This document shows positions 22,260-34,102 of a DNA stretch of 64,000 nucleotides, piece after piece (the first letter of the stretch is position 1; every line of letters begins with the position of its first letter). A program made the translations under genes and the position numbers. Below the pieces are notes generated by a model. That model did no database searches, had not been told where the DNA came from, and saw nothing but the letters and a program-made list of their open reading frames with translations. Source of the DNA: Pollenia angustigena (Eukaryota; Arthropoda; Insecta; Diptera; Polleniidae); contig OV884059.1 of NCBI GenBank assembly GCA_930367215.1, positions 16,082,945 through 16,146,944 of the forward strand, in the 5' to 3' direction.

Positions 22260-24644
22260 TCATTAATGGAGAATATTTTTTATTAAATTATAAAAAATTA
22301 TATTTCGCAATTGGCGGCCATTTTCTGCTTCGCACACACGTGCTTTTTTAACAAATTGTTCATAACTTTTACAATAATTTCGAGTGTAATTTTTCTTCGA
22401 TTGAAAGTTATTCCTATTGAAGTCCTCAAGTCTTCTTCCCAAAATTCCCCAAGTCTTCTTCCCAAAATGCTGAGAAAAAAAACAAAGAAAAATTAATAAT
22501 TAAAAAGGTTATAGGGAATTCAAACCCCTTCGGTAATTTTGGGCAAACCCTATAGAAAATTTCTGCAAAATCTTTTGTCAATGCCACACTTGTACACAAT
22601 TAAGATGCAAAATTATATGACTCGTCTAGAACTGTTCATAAACCTTTGCAAGTTGGGCAAACTTGTCAAAAAAAATCTGACACGCAATTTAATTTTTAGG
22701 TCACACTATTATACTTTATGAAAACGCCCCCCTCCCTACTACCTTGGCAGGCTCACAATCGAATACCAAAACTCTCAAGCACGTTTTTCAATAAACTCGA
22801 TATTATTGTTTTTTAACTCTTACTTTCTGTAAGAAATTTAAAAAAAAAAAACCCACAAAAAATAGTTTAAATGTGTCAAAATGCGCGATTTTGGAGGCCA
22901 ATTTACGCCTCCTCTTCGAAAAATCATGCAATTTTCGAAATTTTCACTCACTCTCACTTTTTTACTAACACACTCACACTTTTTAAATTGACCACGAGAT
23001 GGCTTTCAATTTCACCTTTCTATTTGTTTAGAAAATTTACTTTCAATTTAACAGCTGAGTACAAGTTTGTCTTTATAAATTGTGTTGTTTTTGACATCTT
23101 GAAGTAAAGTGCTTACAAATTGAGTGCAGCCTATGTCACAGCTTTCATTTTATGTAAATTTTGACAAGCAGTATATATAAAAGACTATCAAGAACAACTT
23201 GAACGTGTGGCTGCAAGGTTAAGTCTAAACGAGAAATTAGTTTCGCAATTATCAAATATCAAATTATGTTGCCAACACTAGATATTAACGTGTGGACTGG
23301 ATAAATATGTTTCAGAACACATGTTCATCAACAAGTGTTATAATACATTGCTAAAGGCCGTTATATGCTTCCCTGATCTAATTATTGTTGGAAAATTTAA
23401 AAAAAAAAAACAATAACAACTTATCACGACAGGCTTGTATTTTTTCAAAATACGTAAGACTTGTGTGATAGTGTAAAGCTGCTATAAGCAATTATCTTTT
23501 AACACAAGCTCTCAAAATCAGTTATCACCACATATACAATTTTAATACAAAATTTACAAATTTATAATAAAAAATATTTATTTACAAAATAAATTGTTTG
23601 GCATAGAAAATGTAAGTATTTTTTTACTTACAAATTCATGTTTTGGGTTTAGACATACGTTTACCCTACTCTGAAATAAATATTAAACACAGAACATTTT
23701 TGTGACTTCATTCTGCCGACGTTATTGCTTATGTTAACAAATACAAGTTGCGGGTAAGAAACTTCTAATTTTAAAGTTATGAAAACTAAAACTCACTAAC
23801 TAACCAACGAAACGTCGGGAACAAAATATTATAATTAAAAATTGAATTTTATTTACATTGAAGTAATTTAGGCCCTATTAGCTTAACAAAAATACCATTC
23901 AAACTATTTTTGTTTTGTAAACAAAAACATGAAACAGGTGGTTGTATTATTCTTCTAGTAAAAATTTTACTTTTAGAAATTTTCAATAAATTGTGTGCCT
24001 TTTAAATTTGTATGCTCTTTTACACTCTCTTGGTGCAAGTTTTTAAATGTTAAAATATAAAATTTGTTCATGTTATATTTAACTTCAGCGGCGTTGCCTG
24101 ATTTTGCTGCTGGCAACACAACCAGGCTTACCGTTGGAAATTTTCGAAAAGGGTCACAAAAAGGGGTCAAAAAAGTGTGTTTCAATCCCATTTTAAAGAA
24201 AATAATGAGACCAAGTTTTTTAAAAACAAACAAAAAATACTAATTTCAGGTAGGAAGTGCTCAAAAAACGGTCACATATGACAAACATTTTTTCATCATT
24301 TTCTAAAGCACCAATGAACGGAATGAATTCCGTTTCCGAACGGAATTGTACTCTGTGACATGGCTGATAATATATAATTTTTAATTGTTTTGCTTTGTTT
24401 TTAATATCGACCTGTTTTGTCTTTTTTTAATAACTGCATATCGATGGCTTAGTATAAAAAGGCCTTACTGATAAAAAATTTATAATGCAAATTTTAATAA
24501 AAATATCCAACACATTTTGTACTACAGCCCCTTTAAAATTTTAAATCAAGATACATGTGGCATTAGCTACCAGAATAAACAAAAAAGATTTTTTTTTTTA
24601 AAAAATCGAGTAAGGCCTTTTTTATATTAAGCCATCGATATGTA
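22260..24644. other. Gene-free interior of block R2
   Basis: Counterpart of 4418-6801. A hand count over about 480 aligned bases finds about six differences from R1. No gene seen. Confidence 0.55.
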
Positions 24645-25390
24645 CCCCGCAAATAATAGGATCAGTCCAAACACGCGTGTAAAGAGTAGCCCACAATGGC
24701 CCAGGTAGGGTTGCCATACGTACTGTTTTTAGCAGTACATGTACTGATTTTTTGCAATTGTACTGTTTTATGCATAACTCCTAAAACAGTACGCAAATGT
24801 ACTGTTTTTTTACACTTGGTACAGTTTTTTGTACTTTTTTTTTTTTGTTAAGTCTAGAAAAAACCAAGATATTAAAAAAAAGCTTGCTAAAGTCATATTT
24901 TTATAATATCCTAATATTTCACTGTACATAGCTTAAAAAAATTTTGTTGTGTTCTAAACAAAAAAGTTCTAAAACAATAAGAGTTTTTACGCTGTGGTCA
25001 TTCTCATAAATACACAGTAGAAATCTAAATTATAATGGGTGGGTCGCAACTAGTGCTTGGGAATTCCCGGACTTTTTCATTTCCTGGGACACGGGAAAAA
25101 AAATATTTATTTCCCGGGAATTCCGGGAAATTTTTTTTATCAAAAATATTCATAAAAAAGTCATTAAAATTTTACAAAATTTTTGTTTAAAACAGTTTTG
25201 TTAAAAATGAACAATATGTGTATCACCAATTTGCTTGTGTAAAACTATTTAAATATACAAAACACAATCAAAAATTAAAAAAATAGTGTATAAAGTCATT
25301 TCTGAAAAATTTAAGAAATAGGACTATTACAAAAAAGCTTTATAAAAATACATAACTGAAATTTAGCTCATAGAATAAATGCGAAAAATA

Positions 25391-26485
25391 ACAAGTTAGA
25401 GTGCTATATTCGGCTGTGCCGAATCTTTGATACCCCCCACCGACAGTTCGAATGTTTAAGGAGTAATATCTGTATGATGTTATTATTATCTTAAACTGTG
25501 ACGATTTGTTATTAATTATGGATTTAGGCGACTAAACTGTTTTCCGGTAGTAGGGTTTATATGGGGCCTAGGGTAAATTATGGACCGATCTTCACGAAAT
25601 TTCACAGTCTTTTTCCCAGTTCTATAAAACTTTGATGTACCAAATTTTGTTATGATAGCATTATTTTTTACGTTTTTAGGCGTACTAAGTTGTTTTCCGG
25701 GAGTAAAGTTTATATGGGGCCTATGGTAAATTATGAACCGATCTTCACGAAATTTCAAAGATTTATTTTTAGTTCTATAAAACTTTGATGTACCAAATTT
25801 TGTTATGATAGCATTGTTTTTTACGTTTTTAGGCGTACTAAGTTGTTTTCCGGAAGTAGGTTTTATATGGGGTCTATGGTAAATTATGGACCGATCTTCA
25901 CGAAACTTAACAGTTTAATTTCTAGTCCTATGTTACTGTGACTTGCCAAAATTTGTAATGATAGCATTGTCAGTTAGGGTTTTAGGCTTAATATACTGTT
26001 TTCCGGGAGTAGGGCTTATATGGGGCCTAGGGTAAATTATTGACGGATCTTCACGAAATTTCACAGCGTGATTTCCAGTTGAATAAAACGAATTGTTGCG
26101 AAATCTTATATCATTCTGTGCATTTTTCCACCATTTATGTTAGTTTTTGTAACAAAATTATCAATTTTTTTTAGGTGGTGGTTCCACATTTTGATTCATA
26201 GCTCAGATCCTATTGAACGGATTTTGCTGAATTTTAATCCCAAACTGCTTAGGATAACTACAAGCAATTTGACACCAAGTTTGTTGATTTCTTTTGAGTT
26301 TTTCGAAAGTGAGCGTGTTTTCAACAGACGGACAGACGGACATGGCTAAATCGACTTAAAATTACTCAAGGACCCAGAATATATATACTTTATAGGGTCT
26401 GAGATGAATAGTAAAAAAGTTTCACACGGAATGACAAACTGAATATACCCTCTTCACAACTAATTGTGGTGGAGGGTATAAAAAT
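25391..26485. mobile_element. TTCGGCTGTGCCGAA hairpin-ended element
   Basis: ACAAGTTAGAGTGCTATA, hairpin TTCGGCTGTGCCGAA, then a body of about three diverged repeats of a segment with TTATATGGGGCCTA and GATCTTCACGAAATTT, closing with GTGGTGGAGGGTATAAAA. Confidence 0.65.
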
Positions 26486-27064
26486 ATGTTAAAAATAGAG
26501 ATCTTCGTTACCAAACTTAAACAAAAAACAAGTGTTGAACGTGACAGTCGTACGCTCCAAAAATGCAATAACATTTTAAGCAAAAAATATTTTTACGTTT
26601 TCTTAACCCTTAAATTACAGTACTAAGAAAGCACTGTTATCTGTGCTAAAGTTTATGGAGGGCGCGATTCTAGGTCAAAGATAATGTCAAAAGAAGTAAC
26701 GGTTCGACCGTGAAAAAAAACAGAAGTAGTTTTCGTGGCCATGTATAAAAAGGCGTAATTCAGCGAAAACTGGCACAATTTTTTAGTCAAAATACTTTCA
26801 GAATTTTGCGTAGCAATGTATCATTAAAATGTCTTGGTTTGATTAAAAAATCTTCTGTATTTTCTTTTTTTTTAAGCCAAAATCTTGGTCGATACGTGAC
26901 ATTTCGAACGTGAAATTTTTTCCGTAATAATTTAACTGAATCATGATTAAAATAAAAATTTACCTTTAAACCGAATAACATATTTCTCTTTGAACTCTTC
27001 CTTAGATAACAGAGCATGTAAGAAAATTTTTTTGGAATAATTTTTATCAAATATCACCTCTTTT

Positions 27065-27184
27065 AACGGCCATTTTCACCTAGTTCGGTTATAATTAACT
27101 ATCGGTTATAGCTGTCAAAACATATTGGTAACCGGAACTTTAATTGAAAGTTAGTTTTAACCGAACTTGGTGAAAATGGCCGTA
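27065..27184. mobile_element. Small MITE (ACGGCCATTTTCACC)
   Basis: A 120-bp foldback; ends ACGGCCATTTTCACCTAGTT and complement. Relatives at 29416-29520 and 29907-30023. Confidence 0.75.
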
Positions 27185-27712
27185 AGAAAGATAAATCTTA
27201 AAGAAAACATACAATAAAACATTCATAGTTTTTTAAAAATGTGGTTTTTAAAACCACTAATGCGTTGTGTAAGTCACTGGACATTCTATTTCTCCACTTC
27301 GTTTTTGTCTTTTTACAGTAATGTCAACAATTTAAATTTAAAAGCGCTTATCAAAGAAAAAATCTATTTCTACGGGCAAAATAAATAAAACAAATCACTT
27401 TGAGCAACTGAAGTTTTGTTTTAAATATTTTTTATAAATAAAAAAAACAAAATTAAATTAAAATTAACGTTTTTTATGTAAAATAGCTTATTTTATGAAA
27501 TTCCCGGGAAAAATAAAAAAAAATTCCCGGGAATTCCCGTCAGAAATTTTCCGGGAATTCCCGGGAAATCCCGGACCCCAAACACTAGTCGCAACATTAG
27601 TATATTTTCATGTTGTTATTTTTAAGACATTGGAATTTATGGCTACCCCTTCCAATAGTATTTAAATGTCCACACCTGAGAAAGACAAAAGCAAAATCAA
27701 TTTTTTTTTAAA

Positions 27713-29036
27713 TCTATATATATAAAAATGAAAAATGTTTGTATGTGTGTTTGTTTGTTTGTTTGTTGGCTTATAGACTCCGAAACTACTGAACCGATTT
27801 TCCTGAAATTTTTACAGTAACTTCACGTCAGCCCTAAAAATAAAATAGGCTACTTATTTTTTCGATAGGGGCAGGGGAATTGGTACCCCCCATAGAATGC
27901 CAATGTTAATTATCGCATATCTTAAGAGCCGCTGGACGCATTTTGCTGAACTTTTTGTAGTAGGATCTTCTGAGCCCCGAAATTGAAATAAAATAGCAGC
28001 GGGGGTATTGGAATCCCCCATAGGACGCCAATGTTTAACATCGCATATCTTAAGAACTGTAATAGCGAGAATGTTCAAACTTTCTAGAAGTCACTCTTAT
28101 GGTATACTACACTTTTGAAAATAAAAATAAAGCGGGTAGGCGCAGGGGGGGAAATCCCTCCCATAGGATGCATACATTAAATATCGATCAACTGAAGAAC
28201 TTTTAAAGGGAGAGTCTTCAAACGTGGTTAAAGCTACTATTATAGTAAACTATAAATTTCAATATAAAAATGGGCGGGAGAGACAGGGGAGGAGCAGTAC
28301 CCCTCATAGATAGAAATATTAATAAGAGCGAGCCACTGCACGCATTTTGTTGAAATTTTGGTAGTAGGATCTTCTGAGTCCCAAAATTGAAATAAAGTAG
28401 CAGTGGGGGAAGTGGTTTTCCCCATAGGACGCCAATGTTTAATATCGCATATCTTAAGAACTGTTATAGGGAGAATGTTCAAACTTTGTAGAAGTCACTA
28501 ATATGGTATTCTACACTATTGAAAATAAAAATAAAGCGGGTAGGCGCAGGGGGGAATACCTCTCATAGGATGTATATATTAAATATCGCTCAACTGAAGA
28601 ACTATTAAAGGGCGAGTCTTCAAACGTAGTTAAAACTACTATTATGGCAAACTTTAAATTTCAATATAGTAATGGGCGGGGTAGACAGAGGAGGAGCAGT
28701 TCCCCTCATAGATAGAAATATTAATAAGAGCCGCTGCAAGCATTTTGTTGAACTTTTGGTAGTAGGATCCTCTGAGTCCCAAAATTTAAATAGCAGCGGG
28801 GGAAGTGTTACACTCCATAGGACGCCAATGTTTAATATCGGATATCCTAGAAACTGTTAAAGTGATAATGTTCAAACTTTGTAGAAGTCACTCTTATGGT
28901 ATACTACACTTTTAAATATAAAAATAAAGCGGGTAGGCGCAGGGGAGAAATACCTTCCATAGGATGCATATATTAAATATCTCTCAATCGATAAAGTGGT
29001 TAAAGCAGTGTTGCGAAGCGCACCGGGTTAAGCTAG
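27713..29036. mobile_element. Helitron-like element with internal tandem repeats
   Basis: Starts TCTATATATATAAAAATG and ends in a short hairpin (GTGTTGC..GCGCAC) followed by GGTTAAGCTAG, with T next, fitting TC...CTAG insertion between A and T. The interior is nearly three tandem copies of a unit of about 400 bp (period seen at TAGTAGGATC, 27958, 28365, 28760). No Rep/helicase frame, so non-autonomous. Confidence 0.7.
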
Positions 29037-29415
29037 TACTATATAAAAAGTTATTTCAACACAATTATCTTTAATTTTAAGATTTTTTTTAATTTTTGGG
29101 CATATTCTGGAAATCGAAATCACGTGAAATTGATAATGAACAAATTTGGAAAATTCTCCGAGTTCAAAATTTATAAAAATACCAAATACTGTTGAGGACC
29201 ACTTTTCTTGACCTAAACTACTTTTGAAATAAGAAAAAGATAAGTTAATTTTTACAAAAATTTTATTGAAAATATTCATCGTTTTCAATTGCACTTGATT
29301 GTTTTACAGACAGAAATTTTTGTTTTGAATTTAATTGAAACTTGTTTTTTACTATTTTCAGATTTTGTAAAATAAAAATAAACCAAATTATGTTTTTTGG
29401 ATTTTATAGATTAAT

Positions 29416-29520
29416 GGCCAATTTCACCAAGTTCAGGTAAAATTAACTATTATTATAAATGTCAAAAACCTATTGTTATAGTAATAGTTAATTATAGCTG
29501 AACTTTTTAAAATTGTCCGT
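29416..29520. mobile_element. Small MITE (GGCCAATTTCACC)
   Basis: A diverged member of the 27065-27184 family; the right end is AAAATTGTCC. Confidence 0.55.
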
Positions 29521-29906
29521 AAATAATTTAAAAATTGTTTGAAATTGGAAAATTAATTTAGGAAGCAAATATTTTCTCAAATTCTATATGATTTGTGCAA
29601 TTATGTGTGTGGTGAAAATTGCTTTAAATACGAATATGTTTAAAGAAAATCGTACTTACAAAATCAATGAGTTGATTGTTTTGAGCTAAGTAAGGCTTTT
29701 CTCCTTTCTTATATGGCTTACAGCAATGTTATGATATTCCTGGCCAAATGCTTGTTTGTGGTGTTTTCGTTTTAAGCGCAAATGAAGTAATTTCGTATAC
29801 TTATGAAATGCCATAAAATGGAAATCATTCCTTTGACGTTACACAATTTAAGTGTATTTCTTAATATAATTGTTGATGAATATTCAATCAAAAGTTTAAA
29901 ATATTT

Positions 29907-30023
29907 ACCCCAAATTACACCAAGTTCAGTTAAAACTAACATTTACTTTAACTTTCAGTTAACAATATGGTTTGACAGCTATAACTGATAGTTAATTATA
30001 ACTGAACTTGGTGAAATTGGGGG
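29907..30023. mobile_element. Small MITE (CCCCAAATTACACC)
   Basis: Inverted ends CCCCAAATTACACCAAGTTC and complement GAACTTGGTGAAATTGGGG. Same family as 27065-27184. Confidence 0.65.
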
Positions 30024-30466
30024 TTAATAATTTAAATAAATAGTTATGTTTTCGTCAAAAAAATGTACTGTTTTTTTCTTGATTGTACTGTGTTTTTGAA
30101 TTCAATGTACTGTTTTTCCGAATTTAAAATCTGGCTACCCTAGGGCCAGGACTAGTCCAAAAGTAACCCAAAAAAAAAACATGGTCTTTTTAACATTACG
30201 ATGTCCTAGGGGAGGACCATATAACCCATTTTTGGACTGCTAACATGGTATACACAAGAGCATTAGTTTTGAAGTCATTTAAAAACGAAAGCACGTCGTT
30301 AAAAAACGAAGACATGTTGTCTCACTACAAACACTTTTTTACAATGACACGGTCCATGCTTGCATTACATCGGACCAGTCCATGGAGTAGTCCATTTTAT
30401 CAAAATGGATCAGGTGGTCCAATATTATTTGCAGGGTATAAATGAATTATCTTTTTTTTTAATAAT

Positions 30467-31240
30467 CTTATATGCCCTTCACCATTGTGCGAGCAGAACA
30501 CAGAGCAACTAGACAAAAACTAAATAATTGTTTCATATACATACATATTTACAATACTTAAAACTTCATTATAAATAAAATTTAAAAAGCGAAAACTGGT
30601 AAACATTTTTTTTTAAATCGTTTTTGGAAAATAAAAAAAAATAAAAATATTAGAAAAAAAAATTTTCTTTTAAAAAAACCAAGATTCGAACCAGAGAATT
30701 CCCAGTTTCTAACTTAACACACCCCCTAGACAACTGAACCATGAAGGAACGTTAATCGGATATCATTAAAATGAAATATGGCACGTTTACTGTTCACAAA
30801 ATTCAACACAGTTGAGTTGTAATTACTTTTGATGGTTTTGTTCACCGCAATAGCAAAGTTGGGAAATATATTCAACAAAATAGTTTGTGCCATGAATGCA
30901 TGTGTGTTTGTTTGTTTGTTTTCTTTTATCTTTTTGGCGAGTTTTTAAGTAGCAAAAAAACACAAAAATTCCTAGTTTCTATTTGTAAAAATTATTTCGT
31001 TAAATAGATGAAATAATAAAGAAGGGTGATAACGAAAATCATATTGGGCATTATGCTAGTATATCTAAACAATTGAAGGGGGGAGGGGGTAGAGGGACAT
31101 CACATGTTTAAATCAAGTTCTCTCCTCATAAGGACCTAGAATATGTATACTTAATAGGGTATTTAATCAATATTGTAGAAACTACCAACGGAATGACAAA
31201 CTTATATATACCCTTTTCCACCTGTGGTGAAGGGTATAAA
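30467..31240. mobile_element. Hairpin-ended element, R2, left end deleted
   Basis: Counterpart of 7414-8214, starting within TCTTATATGCCC. The tRNA-like relic lies at about 30680-30760. Confidence 0.6.
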
Positions 31241-31815
31241 AATAACAGAAGCTAAACCAAAATTTACTTTCGACGAATTTTTTGTATTTTTTCTCAGTTT
31301 TTGACTCAAATATTATAATAGCTTTTTTTTGTATGCAAAATTTAATTTAAAAAAAAAGGTTACGAAAACCGAACAAAATTGACATTTGGAGATTTTTGGC
31401 GATTTCTGACATTCGGTTTGGCAATGGAGCTCAAAAAAATCTGACAACCCTGTAGAAAATCTAATTTTAAAGTCTTAAAAAATGTTTTAACCCAAACTTT
31501 TTATGGAAACTAACTACTTTTTAGGAATGTGCGTTCCTAAATCTTCACTTTAAGACATTTCCTCCGTCTCCGCTTCGAATAAATTAAGAGAAGAATAAAT
31601 GAAATTGTAAGTTTCTACTTTGAGTCTGTTCCAATTTTTAAGCAATGCTAATTTTGAAAACATTTGTTAAGCTGAAACACAACTGATCAGCAGTGTTAAC
31701 AAAAAACAAAATATGTGTAGGGTCAAAAAAGTGGCATAAAATAGGAAAAAATTATACCGAAGGGTAATTTAAAAAAGGGTCATAAAGGATATCAGACCAT
31801 CGAAAAAGGGTCAAT

Positions 31816-32204
31816 TTTTTTTTTTTTTTATTTTATTTATTTATTTACCAATCTTAAATAATTAATATATTACAAGTTATGAGAATTTACTTAAAAGTAC
31901 TAAAAAAATGGCTAATGGCTAAACTCATTTTTTAATGGTTAAACAGGATGAAAAATGGCTAAATCTAGCCACTAAAGGGCTAAATTGACAACACTGATTG
32001 TAAATAACATTGCCTGGGGTATAGTAAGTCACTAGTCTGGTGACTGTGTCAATAGTGAATCAGTACAGATTCTCTAGTGACATTTCCTGTAGGGTAATTT
32101 TAAGTAAATCACTTTAATTGTATGTGTGTGTGTGTGTGTATGCATTTGCTGTTTTGTATTTTACTTACAAGTTAATTGTGTTCTTAATTTTTATCTAAAA
32201 TCTA
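31816..32204. other. Unit B spacer; R2 homology ends here
   Basis: Poly-T junction at about 31815, then unique sequence with a (TG)n run near 32130. No gene. Confidence 0.5.
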
Positions 32205-32428
32205 ACTGAGCTACCTAAACAAAAGCGGCAAGCGTTTTTTAAAACATGGAAATTCAATTGCGAATATATTTTTAATAAAACAAACCGACCTAGCGATCTG
32301 TTAAGTAAGATTTTCCAGCCTGGTTGTGTTGAATTCGCATTCTAAAAGTTTGATTCGTTTATACTGTAGGAAAATGATAAGGTTTGACAAACAAACACCG
32401 CTTGCCGCTCTTATTTAGGTAACTCAGT
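32205..32428. mobile_element. MITE (CTGAGCTACCTAAA ends)
   Basis: Inverted ends CTGAGCTACCTAAAC..AGCGGCAAGCG and complement. A relative at 54406-54623 inserted at TA. A third, left-end fragment lies near 47908. Confidence 0.75.
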
Positions 32429-33687
32429 AAGTTTTACATTAATTAATAAAAAAAATCCAAAACGTTTTGCAAAAAAAAAATTTAGAATTTCAAAAAATAA
32501 AATAAATTTCAAATATTTTTGATCTGATCTGGAAACAAAGTGGGATCTGCAAACAAATTTTTCCAAAATGCATTGGCATTTTTCGAGTACAAGACAAAGT
32601 TTTACTTTTAAAAAAATAATAATTATTTATTTAAACAAACGAAAATTAAAATTATGTTGTTATTTAAGTTTTAAAAGATATTTGAATAACAATAGACTGA
32701 ATTTTATATGTTTTTGTTTTTAGTAAAATTAAAAAACTATTTTTTATGTAATTTTTTTAAGTTTTTAGTTTATATTTTTATTTTTTTAGTGCATATATTG
32801 GATTTTTTAGTGCGTATTTTCGATTTTTTTTTGCATGAAAATCTCATCCCTAGTTATAAGTATTTCAGTATCACCCAAAATAAGTACTTATATCATTATT
32901 AAACAAACAAAAAGTAATCGTCTTTTAAGTGTTAATCAAGAAATCGGCATTTTTGGAGCAAAAATCGGCAAATCGGCACTTTGATAATTAAGGAGTAAAA
33001 AATCGGCAAAATGCCGATAAATCGGCAAATGTGGCAGGCCTGCTTAACGGCTAAAACTTGAAGAGTGTGTCACCAAAATCGACTTTAAGTGAAAGGGTGT
33101 TTTCAACGTCAAATTTTATTAAAACCAAAATTTTTTTATGAGATGTAACTGATAAACATATCTACATAATAATGAAACATAAAACAATTTTTTTAATATT
33201 TGTATGTACATACCAACTTACTATTATTTTTTTAGTTTTTTTTTTTTTTTTTTAAAGAGCAGTATACTTAGTACCAAGGCGAATTCATACAGGTGACCGG
33301 ATCATGAGATAGAGTTATACTATTTTCACACTTGGGTTTTTAAACGCGTTTAAGCAAAATGTTGATTAAGATAATCACAGCCGTTCACATTACATTTGAG
33401 ATGGTTAAGATGTCAGATTTGATTTTGATGACAAATTTATATTCCTTTAAAGCAGGGTAGGCAAAAATTCGACTCGCGAGCACAATTCGAGTCAACGACT
33501 CGTTTTAAAATTTGTGCTTACGAGTTTTATTTTCCAACTCGTAAGCACAAATTTTATTCGAGCAGAAAACGAGCACAAACGAGTTGAAATCGAGCAACTC
33601 GTATAAAAAAATAATTGTTTGCTTGTGCGAAGTAAAAATATACTTACGTATGTATTTGTTAAGAAAAGAAGGGAAGGCAAGACGTGT
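32429..33687. other. Fragmented repeats, no gene
   Basis: Holds a hAT-like end made of AATCGGCA repeats with GGCAGGCCTG (32930-33045), a CAAGGCGAATTCATACA fragment (about 33273), the left half of a TATGTTCACA element (33312-33446), and CTCGCGAG/GAGCACAAA repeats after a CAGGGTAGGCAAA motif at 33456. Confidence 0.5.
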
Positions 33688-34062
33688 CCCTGCAAATATT
33701 AGGACCAGTCCAAACACGCGTGTAAAGAGTAGTCCACAAGGGACCAGGACTAGTCCAAAACTAACCTAAACTTATGGAAAAAACCTGGTCTATTTAACAT
33801 TACGATGTCCTAGGAGACGACCATATAACCCACCTTTGGACCACTAAGGAGTAGTTTTAAAACTAATCCATGGTATACACAAGAGGATTAGTTTTGAAGT
33901 CGTTTAAAAACGAAAGCATGTCGTTAAAAAACGAGGACATGTCGTCTCACTACAAACACTTTTTAACAATGACATGGTCCATGCTTGCATTACATCGGAC
34001 CAGTCCATAGAGTAGTCCATTTTATCAAAATGGATCAGGTGGTCCAATTTTATTTGCAGGGG
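33688..34062. mobile_element. CCCTGC TIR element, unit B spacer
   Basis: Ends CCCTGCAAATATTAGGACC and TTTTATTTGCAGGG. Interior collinear with 6802-7146. Confidence 0.75.
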
Positions 34063-34102
34063 TGGGAAAAGGTTGTTAAAGTAAATGTAAATAAGTATGT
34101 AT

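Larger units (their letters stand above)
25051..27587. mobile_element. hAT-like element nested in the 5.4-kb insert
   Basis: Ends TAGTGCTTGGG / complement of TAGTGTTTGGG, with a perfect 8-bp duplication gtcgcaac (25043-25050 and 27588-27595). Subterminal CCCGGGAATTCCCGG-type palindromes cluster at both ends. No transposase frame found. Contains the hairpin-ended element 25391-26485. Confidence 0.85.
24706..30142. mobile_element. Composite hAT-like element, 5.4 kb
   Basis: Ends TAGGGTTGCCA and complement of TAGGGTAGCCA, with an 8-bp duplication ggcccagg/gggccagg (24698-24705, 30143-30150; one mismatch). R1 and R3 carry the empty site. Subterminal TGTACTGTTTT repeats occur within about 150 bp of both ends. 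No transposase is seen. It hosts a second hAT-like element, a Helitron-like element and three small MITEs. Confidence 0.8.
24645..30436. mobile_element. CCCTGC TIR element, R2, split by insertion
   Basis: Left part 24645-24705 and right part 30143-30436 together match 6802-7146. The interruption is the hAT-like element 24706-30142. Confidence 0.75.
20165..31815. repeat. Segmental duplication block R, copy R2 (interrupted)
   Basis: Collinear with R1 and R3, with a 5.4-kb insertion (24706-30142) and a deletion of about 270 bp near 30465. R2 shares derived states with R3 against R1: no extra bases at 21590, the shorter tRNA-like relic, and a CAGCTTTCAT variant near 23140. R2 and R3 are therefore sister copies, or have been homogenised. 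Confidence 0.85.

Noticed and set aside
27854..28482. Minus-strand frames with repeated WRPMG and QFRGSEDPTTK-type segments
   Set aside because: They arise from the tandem 400-bp unit in a Helitron-like element. The repeat explains the similarity and there is no start, splice or domain evidence.
32130..32150. (TG)n run as a regulatory element
   Set aside because: A short microsatellite with nothing around it to support a role.
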